Source: Arthrobacter sp. cf158
Lineage (GTDB): Bacteria > Actinomycetota > Actinomycetes > Actinomycetales > Micrococcaceae
DNA: 64,000 bases
NCBI RefSeq assembly: GCF_900106835.1
Contig: NZ_FNNR01000001.1
Coordinates: 161,182 to 225,181 of the forward strand
Reading direction: 5' to 3'
Shown: one piece after another, positions 50,870-58,740 of the stretch
How the letters are laid out: each line of letters starts with the position of its first letter
How positions within the stretch are numbered: the stretch's first letter is position 1
Notes under the pieces: generated by a model
What the model saw: only the letters and a program-made list of their open reading frames with translations
What the model was told of the DNA's origin: nothing
Databases searched by the model: none
Program-made: the position numbers and the translations under genes

Positions 50870-51154
50870 ATGACTGACGGAACCCTTCGCCTCACAGCCC
50901 GTATCACCGGTGTGGTCCAAGGCGTGGGTTTTCGCTATTGGACTGCCCGGAAAGCTGACGAGCTCCTGTTGACCGGCACAGTCCGAAACGATCACGACGG
51001 TTCCGTGCAATTAGTGGCCGAAGGGGAAGTCGGGAACGTCAGCCGTTTCAAGGACTGGCTTCACTCGTCGCGGGCGCCAGGCCGGGTGGAGAACGTTGAC
51101 TTTGAGCTCTCCGAGGCAACAGAGGAGTTCCACGACTTCCGGATTATCGATTAG
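50870..51154 (+). CDS. acyP: Acylphosphatase
   Basis: A 94-residue enzyme of normal family length that hydrolyses acyl phosphates. The phosphate-binding Arg is in VVQGVGFRYWTARKA and the catalytic Asn in GTVRNDHDGSVQLVAEG. It stands alone after the X25-like gene, with a leaderless-type start. Confidence 0.95.
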   Translation: MTDGTLRLTARITGVVQGVGFRYWTARKADELLLTGTVRNDHDGSVQLVAEGEVGNVSRFKDWLHSSRAPGRVENVDFELSEATEEFHDFRIID

Positions 51155-51168
51155 CGCCTAAGCCGCTG

Positions 51169-51561
51169 CTACGCCCCCGGCGACGCCGTGGTGAGCCCGG
51201 ATTCCATGGCGGCAAGTAGTAACTCTTGGTCGTACGCCACCAAGGTGTCGGACTGCAGCCGTATAGCTGTGGCCAGGTGAATAGCGTCCGCGCTCCGAAG
51301 CTGTCTCGGCAACGCCGCGGCATACATGAGATCTGAACGAGTCACGTCAACCAGATTGATGCCGGCTAAAACGGCGTTGACAACGTCGAACGGCATACTC
51401 CTGCGACGAGCCGCGCAGTGCATCTCCGTGTACAGGAGCATTGAGGCCACGAGTTGCCCGCCTGATCTTGCTAACTCGGAAAGATATGCGGCAGCGGCTG
51501 CAGATTCCCGCTCGTCGATGACCAGCTTCAAGAAAGCCGACGTGTCAACGTAGATGATCAC
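51169..51561 (-). CDS. PIN-domain toxin (VapC-like)
   Basis: A 130-residue PIN-fold RNase. The acidic active-site residues are Asp of YVDTSAF, Glu of LYTEMHC, and Asp of RSADAIHLATA, with a late Asp in VAYDQELLLAA. PIN toxins cleave tRNA or mRNA when not bound by antitoxin. It overlaps the antitoxin gene by 4 bp (ATGA), the usual type II arrangement with the antitoxin first. Confidence 0.9.
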   Translation of the reverse strand: MIIYVDTSAFLKLVIDERESAAAAAYLSELARSGGQLVASMLLYTEMHCAARRRSMPFDVVNAVLAGINLVDVTRSDLMYAAALPRQLRSADAIHLATAIRLQSDTLVAYDQELLLAAMESGLTTASPGA

Positions 51562-51824
51562 CGATCGCCCCGTAAATCGGCCAAGATATCCGCTGTGGTC
51601 ATTTCGCTGTGGGTGCGAGGAACAATTGTGAAGTCCACCGGGGACTCACTGGCTGGCCGGACGCTCCCTGCTTGGAGCAAACGCTCAAAAGGCGAAGCTG
51701 ACGGTGGAATGAGGGTGGCCGTCACCTCGCCGTTGTTGGTGACGTCAATGACTTCGCCATTCTTGACGCGTTCAAGAATCTTGCTGCTCTGGTTGCGCAG
51801 TTCGCGGTGCGGAATAGTTGTCAT
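51558..51824 (-). CDS. Phd/YefM-type antitoxin
   Basis: An 88-residue DNA-binding antitoxin. The N-terminal half TIPHRELRNQSSKILERVK is the Phd/YefM dimer and operator-binding segment (NGEVIDVTNNGEVTATLIP follows); the C-terminal tail would neutralise the PIN toxin. GGAGGTAGATC precedes the ATG. Two direct GCTACG repeats just upstream (about 51837-51851) could be part of the operator. Confidence 0.88.
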   Translation of the reverse strand: MTTIPHRELRNQSSKILERVKNGEVIDVTNNGEVTATLIPPSASPFERLLQAGSVRPASESPVDFTIVPRTHSEMTTADILADLRGDR

Positions 51825-51881
51825 GATCTACCTCCGTAGCAATCGTAGCACCCTGGGTGGAGGGGCTTTTTCCGGAGTCGT

Positions 51882-52775
51882 TCAGGCGGGCAAAGCGGCT
51901 GTCCGCGTCGCTTCGATGTAGTGCTCCAACTGCTTCAACGCGGGCTGCGAGGAAGCATCACGGACGGCGTCGGCACCCACAGCATTGGCAACAGCCAAAG
52001 CGTGCGAGTGCTCCAGGCCGGACTGGAGCGCCAGGACCAGAGCTGCGCAGAAAGCATCCCCGGCTCCGATGGTGTTGGCAATATCGGTAACCCGTACGGC
52101 GGGCGCTTCGGCGACGCGTTCGCCGTCGACGAAGATCGCCGAACCCTCGCCGCCGTAGGTCACGGCCACCAACGGCGCATCGCGGAGGGCGGGGATCAGT
52201 TCATACTCGGTCTCGTTCACGATCACCAGGTTGCAGCGTTCCAGCAGCTCCGGAATAAGGGGCATCGCGGGGGCGGCGTTCAGTGCGAAGAATCCCTTGG
52301 CACGGCGAGCGGCTTCCAGCACTACGTTCTGGTCCACTTCGAGCTGGCAGAGGACGGCCTCGTCGTCGTCGAAGTCCACGCCGTCCAGGGTCACGGAGCC
52401 GTTGGCTCCCGGGCACACCACAATCTGGTTCTCGCCTTCGCCGTCCACCAGCACCAAGGCGGTTCCCGTGGCGGAGTCCACCCGGGCGATGTCCTGGACG
52501 TCGACGCCGGCCCCCGCCATCGCGGTGATGAGACTGAGTCCCGCTTCATCGTGGCCCACGGCCCCCACCATGCGGGACCTTCCTGCCAGTCGGGCGGCAG
52601 CGACGGCCTGGTTGGCGCCCTTGCCGCCGGGCTGCTGGCGGAGAACGCCGCCGCCCACGGTTTCACCGGGGGAGGGGAGGCGGTTGGCTGTGGCGGTGAT
52701 GTCCAGGTTGATGCTGCCAACCACGGTGAGGGTGGGGGAGGAATTGGGCGCAGAAGACTGAGGGGTGGTGCTCAT
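51882..52775 (-). CDS. rbsK: Ribokinase
   Basis: A 297-residue PfkB kinase that makes ribose 5-phosphate. Landmarks: VVGSINLDITATANRLP, PGGKGANQAVAAARL (signature 1), and the catalytic Asp in ANTIGAGDAFCAAL (signature 2). AAGGACCTCCC precedes the ATG. It is 37 nt after the GntR/UTRA gene and probably uses ribose released by the nucleoside hydrolase encoded divergently. Confidence 0.93.
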   Translation of the reverse strand: MSTTPQSSAPNSSPTLTVVGSINLDITATANRLPSPGETVGGGVLRQQPGGKGANQAVAAARLAGRSRMVGAVGHDEAGLSLITAMAGAGVDVQDIARVDSATGTALVLVDGEGENQIVVCPGANGSVTLDGVDFDDDEAVLCQLEVDQNVVLEAARRAKGFFALNAAPAMPLIPELLERCNLVIVNETEYELIPALRDAPLVAVTYGGEGSAIFVDGERVAEAPAVRVTDIANTIGAGDAFCAALVLALQSGLEHSHALAVANAVGADAVRDASSQPALKQLEHYIEATRTAALPA

Positions 52776-52812
52776 GGGAGGTCCTTTTCGGGAGATTGGC
52801 TGAGGCGGGATT

Positions 52813-53586
52813 TCAGGAGGACTGGATGACGGAGAGGTGCCCGGCCTTGGCAGCCACCAGGCACTTGGCCAGATAGAACGGCGAGCCGTTCCGGCGGACG
52901 TACTGGGTGAGGACCAGCACGGGATCGGAAGGGCGGAGCCCCAGCAACTTTGCGCGGCTGGGCCCGGCGGTACTCAGGCTGATCTGGCATTCGCCGGGTC
53001 CAAGTGATGAGCCGGGAAGGCCGCTGAGGACTTCCAGGAGTGTTGACGCGGAAAGCGTGGGAGCCTCTGCAGCCTCGGCAAGAGCTTCAGCTTCAGGGAT
53101 TGCCTGGGAGACGTTTTCCTGGAGATGCGCCACAGGCTCGCCGTTCCTGATGAGCACACTCTCCCAGAACCAGACGTCCTCTTCGGGCTGTACGCCGATG
53201 CCCGGCGCCACAAATTCGGAGGCCGGCTGCTTGATGGCAGCTACCCGTTTGACCTGGATGTCCTGCTCCTGGCCACCCAGAAGCTGATCGAACGGCCGGA
53301 TGTGTTCAATGCCGATGCGGGGCAACGAATCGGCCACAAAGCGCCCAACTCCGCGGCGTGCCCGGGTGAGGCCGTCTTCTTCCAGCAACATCAGCGCTTC
53401 CCGGATCACGGTGCGGCTGACGTCCATCATGGTGCCCAGCTCGGTCTCCGTGGGGAGCAAAGAGCCCGGCGGCAGGATCTTGGTCCGGATCGCTTCGGCG
53501 ATGCGGGAATAGGCCGCGACGCGCAGGGGCTGCCCTGGCTGGGTGGCAATGGGTCGGGACAGGAACTGGACGGCGTTGTCGGTCAA
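52813..53586 (-). CDS. GntR-family regulator with UTRA domain
   Basis: A 257-residue HutC-subfamily regulator. The winged helix (about 22-90) includes LLPTETELGTMMDVSRTVIR and EDGLTRARRGVGRFV; the UTRA effector domain spans about 110-250 (VWFWESVLIRNGEPVAH, VLVLTQYVRRNGSPFYLAK). TTG at 53586 is the start, with AAGTGAGG upstream. It forms an operon with rbsK and diverges from the MFS-nucleoside hydrolase genes, so it is their likely regulator, sensing ribose or a nucleoside. Confidence 0.9.
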   Translation of the reverse strand: MTDNAVQFLSRPIATQPGQPLRVAAYSRIAEAIRTKILPPGSLLPTETELGTMMDVSRTVIREALMLLEEDGLTRARRGVGRFVADSLPRIGIEHIRPFDQLLGGQEQDIQVKRVAAIKQPASEFVAPGIGVQPEEDVWFWESVLIRNGEPVAHLQENVSQAIPEAEALAEAAEAPTLSASTLLEVLSGLPGSSLGPGECQISLSTAGPSRAKLLGLRPSDPVLVLTQYVRRNGSPFYLAKCLVAAKAGHLSVIQSS

Positions 53587-53652
53587 GGGTGCCTCACTTG
53601 AGATGGGTTACGGACACTGTACCGGAAGACTGTGACAGGTTGCACAAGCTCG

Positions 53653-53670
53653 TAATACATGCTTGTATAA
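53653..53670. promoter_or_regulatory. GntR/UTRA operator candidate in the divergent region
   Basis: TAATACA-TGCT-TGTATAA is an inverted repeat with one mismatch in 7-bp arms. It overlaps TATAAC (53666-53671), a plausible -10 box for the plus-strand MFS gene. A wider ACAAGC/GCTTGT pair (53644-53649, 53661-53666) surrounds part of it. Confidence 0.5.
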
Positions 53671-53721
53671 CAACTCACATCTCGTGGCGCCGCCCCGCGC
53701 CCTCGGACAAAGGAGTTTGAT

Positions 53722-55173
53722 GTGAACATCCCCGCCACCACAGGCACGCAGACGGCAGACCCGCAGGCCGCAGCCTCAGCGGACCCCAACACAGCCACGG
53801 ACCAGGGCCGTTTCCAAGGCAAAGCCGCGGCCCTGCTGATCACCACGCTGGTGCTCGCCGTACTTGCCTTCCAGCTCAACGCCAGCATGATCACGCCGGC
53901 ACTCCCACACATCGGCTCCTTCTTCGGTGAGACACCGGAAGCAGTTGCCCAGGTGCAGTCGATGTTCTTCCTGGCCGGCGCAATTTCCGGTCCCGTCATC
54001 GGGCGCTGGAGCGACTTCATCGGCCGCCGCAACGCACTTCTCCTGGTTCTGGCGATCATGGGTGCCGGTACTGTGCTCTGCATCTTCGCGCCCAGCCTGC
54101 CTTTGCTGGTGGCCGGCCGCTTCATGCAGGGTGTTTCGAGCGCCATCTTTGCGCTCTCCTACATCGTTCTCAACGAGTACCTGCCGGCCCGGCTCTTCGG
54201 TACGTCCATCGGCATCATCGCGGCCATCAACGGCGGCGTTGGCGGCGTGGACGGCTACTTCGGCGGACTCATGGCCGAGACCCTGGGCTTCCAGTCGATT
54301 TTCGTCGCTGTGCTGGTGCTGGCTGTCATCGCGGCAATCTGCGTCATCAAAGTTGTTCCGGGTGGTAAGTCCTCTGTGGCTCCCGGCCGGATGGACTGGT
54401 GGGGTGCTGGCTCGCTGTCGGTGTTCCTGGTGTTCATCACGTACTTTGTCTCCACGGGTTCCTCGGCCGGCTGGACCTCGCCTGCCGCCCTTGGCCTGCT
54501 GGCCGGCAGCATCGCATCCTTCGCGGCCTTCTGGCTCATCGAGAAAAAGCGTGAAACGCCGCTGGTTGCAGTGCACCACCTCCGTTCACGCCAGGTGTGG
54601 CCGGTCATCGCAACAACAGTGCTGACGCTCGCAGGCATCTTCGCCATCATTAACTTCACCGTGGTTCTGCTGAGCCAGGACAAGGACAACGGCTTCGGCC
54701 TGACCGCGTCGGTTGCAGCGCTGCTGTTCCTCACTCCTGCTGCCTTGATTGGCGTGTTCGCAGCGCCTCTTGCCGGCTGGATCGCCGATCGTCGCGGCTG
54801 GATCAAAACCGTTCGCGTAGGCACCGCCACCAGCCTGGCCTGCGCGATCGTGGCCGCACTGTTTGTCCACAACCAGATCGCAGTCCTCATCGCCATCGCC
54901 GCCCTGGGTATCTTCTACAACGGCTTCTTCCTCACCGCCATCAACGGCCTGTCCGTCCTGCTCTCGCCCAAGGAAGCGCCTGCCGCTTTGCCGGGCATCA
55001 ACGGTGCCTCCTTCGGCATCGGAGCGAGCCTCGGCGTCGTGGTTGTTGCGCCGTTCGCCGGCCTGGGCACCGCAGCGGGCTATTCGACGGCCCTCTGGAT
55101 TTCGGTGTCCATTACCGCCTTGGCCTTCATTGTGAGCCTGTTCATCGCGGCTCCCAAGGGCGAAAAGATCTAA
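53722..55173 (+). CDS. MFS transporter, probable nucleoside uptake
   Basis: A 483-residue inner-membrane carrier with 12-14 helices; the helix 2-3 loop is GRWSDFIGRRNALL. The family resembles the drug:H+ antiporter type in sequence, but its place in a nucleoside operon suggests nucleoside or ribose import. GTG at 53722 follows AAAGGAGTTTGAT. The N-terminal 35 residues are hydrophilic. It is 93 bp before the nucleoside hydrolase gene with no terminator between. Confidence 0.88.
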   Translation: MNIPATTGTQTADPQAAASADPNTATDQGRFQGKAAALLITTLVLAVLAFQLNASMITPALPHIGSFFGETPEAVAQVQSMFFLAGAISGPVIGRWSDFIGRRNALLLVLAIMGAGTVLCIFAPSLPLLVAGRFMQGVSSAIFALSYIVLNEYLPARLFGTSIGIIAAINGGVGGVDGYFGGLMAETLGFQSIFVAVLVLAVIAAICVIKVVPGGKSSVAPGRMDWWGAGSLSVFLVFITYFVSTGSSAGWTSPAALGLLAGSIASFAAFWLIEKKRETPLVAVHHLRSRQVWPVIATTVLTLAGIFAIINFTVVLLSQDKDNGFGLTASVAALLFLTPAALIGVFAAPLAGWIADRRGWIKTVRVGTATSLACAIVAALFVHNQIAVLIAIAALGIFYNGFFLTAINGLSVLLSPKEAPAALPGINGASFGIGASLGVVVVAPFAGLGTAAGYSTALWISVSITALAFIVSLFIAAPKGEKI

Positions 55174-55266
55174 CGCACGACGCCGGAACCCTGGCTGCCT
55201 GCCAACCTCACCGCTGCTTCGCCAGCCCCACCTTCACACCCGCTACACCTGAAACGAGAGACCATC

Positions 55267-56259
55267 ATGACCCAGCCCGCCCCGTTCTTCCTTGACTGCG
55301 ATACCGGCATTGACGACGCCCTTGCCCTCGCCTACCTGCTGGCGTCCCCGCGGGCCGACCTCGTGGGCATCGGCACCGTGAGCGGCAACGTCAGTGCTGC
55401 AGGCGGAGCCCGGAACACCCTGGATCTGCTGAACCTGGCCGGCCACCCGGACATCCCCGTGGCTGTTGGTGCGCACGATCCCCAGGTTGGTACTTTCCAT
55501 GGCGGCGCTCCGCACGTCCACGGCGACAACGGGATTGGCGGGGTGGACCTGGTCCCGTCCGACCGTGAGCCGGTAGGGGTTTCGGCGGCCGAATTGTTGG
55601 TCCAGTTGGCCCACCAGTATGCGGGGGAGCTGCGCTTGGTGGCCATCGGCCCGCTGACCAACATCGCTGAAGCCCTGCGCCTGGAACCCAAGCTCCCGGA
55701 GCTCATCGCCGAAGTCACCATCATGGGTGGAGCAGCGCTGGCGCCGGGGAACATCTCTCCCGTGGCTGAGGCCAACATCGCCAACGATCCCGAAGCCGCT
55801 GCCGAGGTCCTGGCCGCAAGCTGGAACGTGACGCTGGTGCCGTTGGATGTGACCATGACCAACGTCCTGGAGGAAAACCACCGCCAGGAACTTTTGGCCA
55901 ACGAGCACCCGGTCTCGCAGGCGCTCGGTGAAATGTTGGGCTACTACTTTGGCTTCTACGTGGACATCTTTGGGCGTGCTTGCTCGGCCATGCACGATCC
56001 CCTGGCGGCGGCCATCGCTGTCAGGGGAGTGGAACTCACCCTCGCCCCGACCGTCCGCGTCCAGGTGGACACCACTGACGGACCCGGCCGTGGCCAGACG
56101 GTCTGCGATCTCCGCGGACAGTATGCCGGGTTCCCGGAGCAGCGCGGCGCACGGTGCCGTGTGGTCCTCGAAATCGGTGAGGACTTCGCGCCGCACCTGC
56201 TGGGCACCCTGCAGGCAGCGTGGCTGACTGAAGCTCAGGCCGCGGCACCCGTCGCCTGA
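55267..56259 (+). CDS. Inosine-uridine type nucleoside hydrolase
   Basis: A 330-residue enzyme that splits ribonucleosides into base and ribose. The calcium/ribose Asp cluster is LDCDTGIDDALALAY, HGDNGIGG carries the loop, and a late Asp is in SAMHDPLAAAIA. Cytoplasmic, no signal peptide. Ribose would be handled by the ribokinase encoded on the other side of the divergent promoter. Confidence 0.94.
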   Translation: MTQPAPFFLDCDTGIDDALALAYLLASPRADLVGIGTVSGNVSAAGGARNTLDLLNLAGHPDIPVAVGAHDPQVGTFHGGAPHVHGDNGIGGVDLVPSDREPVGVSAAELLVQLAHQYAGELRLVAIGPLTNIAEALRLEPKLPELIAEVTIMGGAALAPGNISPVAEANIANDPEAAAEVLAASWNVTLVPLDVTMTNVLEENHRQELLANEHPVSQALGEMLGYYFGFYVDIFGRACSAMHDPLAAAIAVRGVELTLAPTVRVQVDTTDGPGRGQTVCDLRGQYAGFPEQRGARCRVVLEIGEDFAPHLLGTLQAAWLTEAQAAAPVA

Positions 56260-56280
56260 CGGGCGGGAGACTGAAGTACC

Positions 56281-56315
56281 GACGACGACGGCGGCAGCGG
56301 CCCGCCGTCGTCGTC
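56281..56315 (+). terminator. Terminator with GACGGCGG stem
   Basis: GACGACGACGGCGG (56281-56294) pairs with CCGCCGTCGTCGTC (56302-56315), followed by CTTCTTT. It ends the nucleoside operon and may also serve the convergent ArsR-SRPBCC gene. Confidence 0.8.
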
Positions 56316-56329
56316 CTTCTTTAATGTGT

Positions 56330-57082
56330 TCACGTGTACATGAGTGAGCCGGGCGTGGTGAGCTTCTCGCCGGTCTCCAACCAGGTCTTGAGGCCGGAGA
56401 GGATCATGGGCCAGCCGCCGTAGAGTTGATCGTTGGCGCCTTCGCGGAGCTGATCGTGAGTGACGGTGAGGTGGCATGAATCGCCAACGGGCTCGATCTC
56501 CCAGGTGATCCGCGATGTTCCTTCTGCCTTCACATCCTCGCCCCAGAGGGCGCGCATGGTTTGGACGAGGCGGCGTGGGGGATCGACTTCGATGTTCTCG
56601 CCCTCGCCCAGTGGAGCGCCGGCTTTGACGTTGTGCATCTCGAAGCGGCTGCCCGGAGTCCAGTCCGAGGTGAAGGTGTTCCCGAACTGGTACTTGCTGC
56701 GGATCTCGCTGTCCGTGATGGCTTCCCAGAGCCGTTCCGGAGTGGTCTTGATGTAAATCTCGAAGATCTTTTCCATGGGACTTTCCAATCTGGATTTGAG
56801 GTCGCTGAGGGCAGCGGCCCATGGTTCTGCGTATTTACTCACCCAACGATCGTGGATGAGCCGGATAGGGACAGCGTTCAGGAAGTGCAGCTTTTCACGC
56901 CCCCGACGGCGGGTGACCACCAGTCCTGCATCTTCCAGCAGCTTGAGGTGCTTGGCGATGCCGAAACGGGTCATCTCGAACCGGGCTCCGAGGGCTGAAG
57001 CAGACTGGCCATCCTCGCGGAACAACTCATCGAGGAGTTCCCTGCGGGTGGGGTCTGCCAAGGCCTTGAACACGGCGTCCAT
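56330..57082 (-). CDS. ArsR-type repressor fused to an SRPBCC/AHSA1 domain
   Basis: A 250-residue fusion. Residues about 1-95 are an ArsR winged helix (FKALADPTRRELLDEL, FGIAKHLKLLEDAGLVVTRR). Residues about 105-250 are an AHSA1-like START fold (IYIKTTPERLWEAITDSE, EIEPVGDSCHLTVTHDQL), a hydrophobic ligand pocket. No metal-binding Cys pairs are seen, so it is not a metal sensor; a lipophilic ligand is likely. The ATG at 57082 is chosen because a complete promoter occupies the upstream frame. Confidence 0.87.
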   Translation of the reverse strand: MDAVFKALADPTRRELLDELFREDGQSASALGARFEMTRFGIAKHLKLLEDAGLVVTRRRGREKLHFLNAVPIRLIHDRWVSKYAEPWAAALSDLKSRLESPMEKIFEIYIKTTPERLWEAITDSEIRSKYQFGNTFTSDWTPGSRFEMHNVKAGAPLGEGENIEVDPPRRLVQTMRALWGEDVKAEGTSRITWEIEPVGDSCHLTVTHDQLREGANDQLYGGWPMILSGLKTWLETGEKLTTPGSLMYT

Positions 57083-57088
57083 GGACCC

Positions 57089-57118
57089 AGAATAGGTGAC
57101 TGTTTGGTCACGTGTCAA
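57089..57118 (-). promoter_or_regulatory. Leaderless promoter and operator of the ArsR-SRPBCC gene
   Basis: Minus-strand TTGACA (57118-57113), 18-nt spacer, TATTCT (57094-57089), then 6 nt to the ATG. The inverted repeat GTGAC-N6-GTCAC (57096-57111) fills the spacer, the expected site for self-repression. Confidence 0.7.
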
Positions 57119-57256
57119 CGGATTTTTCGGGCTACGGGTGGCGGCCGGGGCGAGCAGCGAAATCGCCGGAAACGTGCGGGGTCGCTGGTCCTATCCGGCG
57201 ATCCCGGCATGCTTCCGGCGATCTGGGCGATTTATGGGCGGGTTTCCCGGGGTGGG

Positions 57257-58594
57257 CTAGAGGTTGGTGCGCACAATGGCTCCTTGGGCGATCACCGTGC
57301 TGACCTTTTCCAAAGCAGAACCATCTGTCAGCGGATCGGAGTCAACCACCACGACGTCGGCCATGGAACCCCGGACCAGTCGTCCCACGGTTTCGCCGCG
57401 TCCCAGCAGGCGGGCAGCGTTGGTGGTGGCAGCCTGCAGTGCTTCCAGCGGGGTCAATCCCGCTTCGGCGAGCAGCCGCGCTTCCGTGCCGATCGGTGTG
57501 ACATCCGTTCCAAAGGAGTCCGTTCCGGCCACGATCGTGACCCCGGCATCCTTGGCTGCCCGGACCGCAGCCTGCAGGATCGGCGTGTACTCCGTTCCGC
57601 GGGCGGCCAGGATGGGGTTGGCGGAGCGGGCCATGCTGGTGATCGCATCCATGGTGGGAGTGAAGAAAGTCCCGCGCCGGGCCATGTCCTGGATGGTCTT
57701 CTCCGTCATGAAGACGCCGTGTTCGATGCTGCGCACGCCGGCGCGGACTGCGCCGTCAATACCCTCTGCGCTGTACGCGTGGCAGAGGACGCCGGCACCC
57801 TTGGCTGCCTTGACGATCGCTCCGATCTGGTCCACGTTGTACACGAGCTCGCGGGGGTCCTGCTCGGGGAGGCCGGCCCGTGGGTTGGCGCGGGTCTTGA
57901 TGACCTGGGCCCCGCGCTTGAGGTTGATACGGGTGAGGTAGGCCAGGTCCTGGGGCTCTTTGACTCCACCGCTCAGTGTCGCCAAAGGGGCCAGGTCCGG
58001 ATCGGCCAGGAGGGAATCTCCCTGATCCGGCGAAATGAACAGGCCCGCCGGAGTCATCCTGGGAGAGAGGCCGGGCGCCCACGAAGGAAGGGCGGCCAGG
58101 GCAATGTCCTGATAGAAGGTGCTGGAACCGCTGCGGACACTCGTGGCACCACCCTGCAGCAAGGCGCGGGCGTCGGCCAGCGCGTTGGCGTGGACGTGCG
58201 CATCGACCAAGCCCGGGAGCACCCATTTGCCCGAGGCGTTCAGCACGCGGGCGCGCTTTGCGACGGCGGCCACGGCCTTCCGCGTTTCGTCGCGGCTTCC
58301 GACGGCGGTGACCTTGCCGCCGTCGAGCACCACCACACCATCGGCCACAGCATCGCCGGTCTTGGGGTCAACCACCGTTCCACCCTCAATGATCACGGCC
58401 TGGGCAGGCAGCGGCTTGCCGGGGTAGGTCGGCCCGGACGGGGCGTTGTCTGCAAGGGCTGCCGGGGCCGAGGCCAACTGCGCGGCAATGCCCGCTACGG
58501 AGATTCCAGCCAGGGCGGCGGCTCCGGCGAGGATGCCGCGGCGAGGCAGCTCACCCTTGGGTGTGGGTGCTGAGGTGTGGTCGTGAAGGCACAT
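57257..58594 (-). CDS. Tat-exported metal-dependent amidohydrolase
   Basis: A 445-residue amidohydrolase of the imidazolonepropionase/prolidase-like group. The N-terminus has LPRRGILAGAAALAG and a hydrophobic run ending in ALA (about residue 48), a twin-arginine-type export signal. Metal ligands: HVH in VDAHVHAN, Lys in QVIKTRAN (carboxylated Lys), His of LCHAYS and SIEHGVF, Asp in GTDSFGTD. AGGAG 7 nt before ATG 58594 fixes the start. It should act outside the membrane on a cyclic amide, dipeptide or ester; the substrate is unknown. Two operator-like palindromes lie upstream. Confidence 0.86.
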   Translation of the reverse strand: MCLHDHTSAPTPKGELPRRGILAGAAALAGISVAGIAAQLASAPAALADNAPSGPTYPGKPLPAQAVIIEGGTVVDPKTGDAVADGVVVLDGGKVTAVGSRDETRKAVAAVAKRARVLNASGKWVLPGLVDAHVHANALADARALLQGGATSVRSGSSTFYQDIALAALPSWAPGLSPRMTPAGLFISPDQGDSLLADPDLAPLATLSGGVKEPQDLAYLTRINLKRGAQVIKTRANPRAGLPEQDPRELVYNVDQIGAIVKAAKGAGVLCHAYSAEGIDGAVRAGVRSIEHGVFMTEKTIQDMARRGTFFTPTMDAITSMARSANPILAARGTEYTPILQAAVRAAKDAGVTIVAGTDSFGTDVTPIGTEARLLAEAGLTPLEALQAATTNAARLLGRGETVGRLVRGSMADVVVVDSDPLTDGSALEKVSTVIAQGAIVRTNL

Positions 58595-58647
58595 CGTTGT
58601 ACTCCTGGGGAACTGACTGCGGTGATCGTCTGGGGACAACGATCTGC

Positions 58648-58664
58648 ATTTGGTATTCCAGAAT
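58648..58664. promoter_or_regulatory. GntR-like operator, proximal
   Basis: The core TGGTATTCCA (58651-58660) sits in ATTTGGTATTCCAGAAT, 57 bp upstream of the amidohydrolase start. It matches the distal site closely. Confidence 0.55.
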
Positions 58665-58722
58665 GCACCCGGTTGAGTGCCCTTCGCAAGTGTTTACCCG
58701 CATCGCGTCCATCATTGCGACT

Positions 58723-58740
58723 ATTTGGTATGCCAAAAAT
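58723..58740. promoter_or_regulatory. GntR-like operator, distal
   Basis: TTTGG-TATG-CCAAA is a perfect inverted repeat, within ATTTGGTATGCCAAAAAT. Its centre is 75 bp, about seven helical turns, from the proximal site. It abuts the stop of the DinB gene. Confidence 0.55.

Noticed and set aside
57104..58573. 489-residue plus-strand frame opposite the amidohydrolase
   Set aside because: Glycine/arginine-rich shadow; it also covers the ArsR-SRPBCC promoter.
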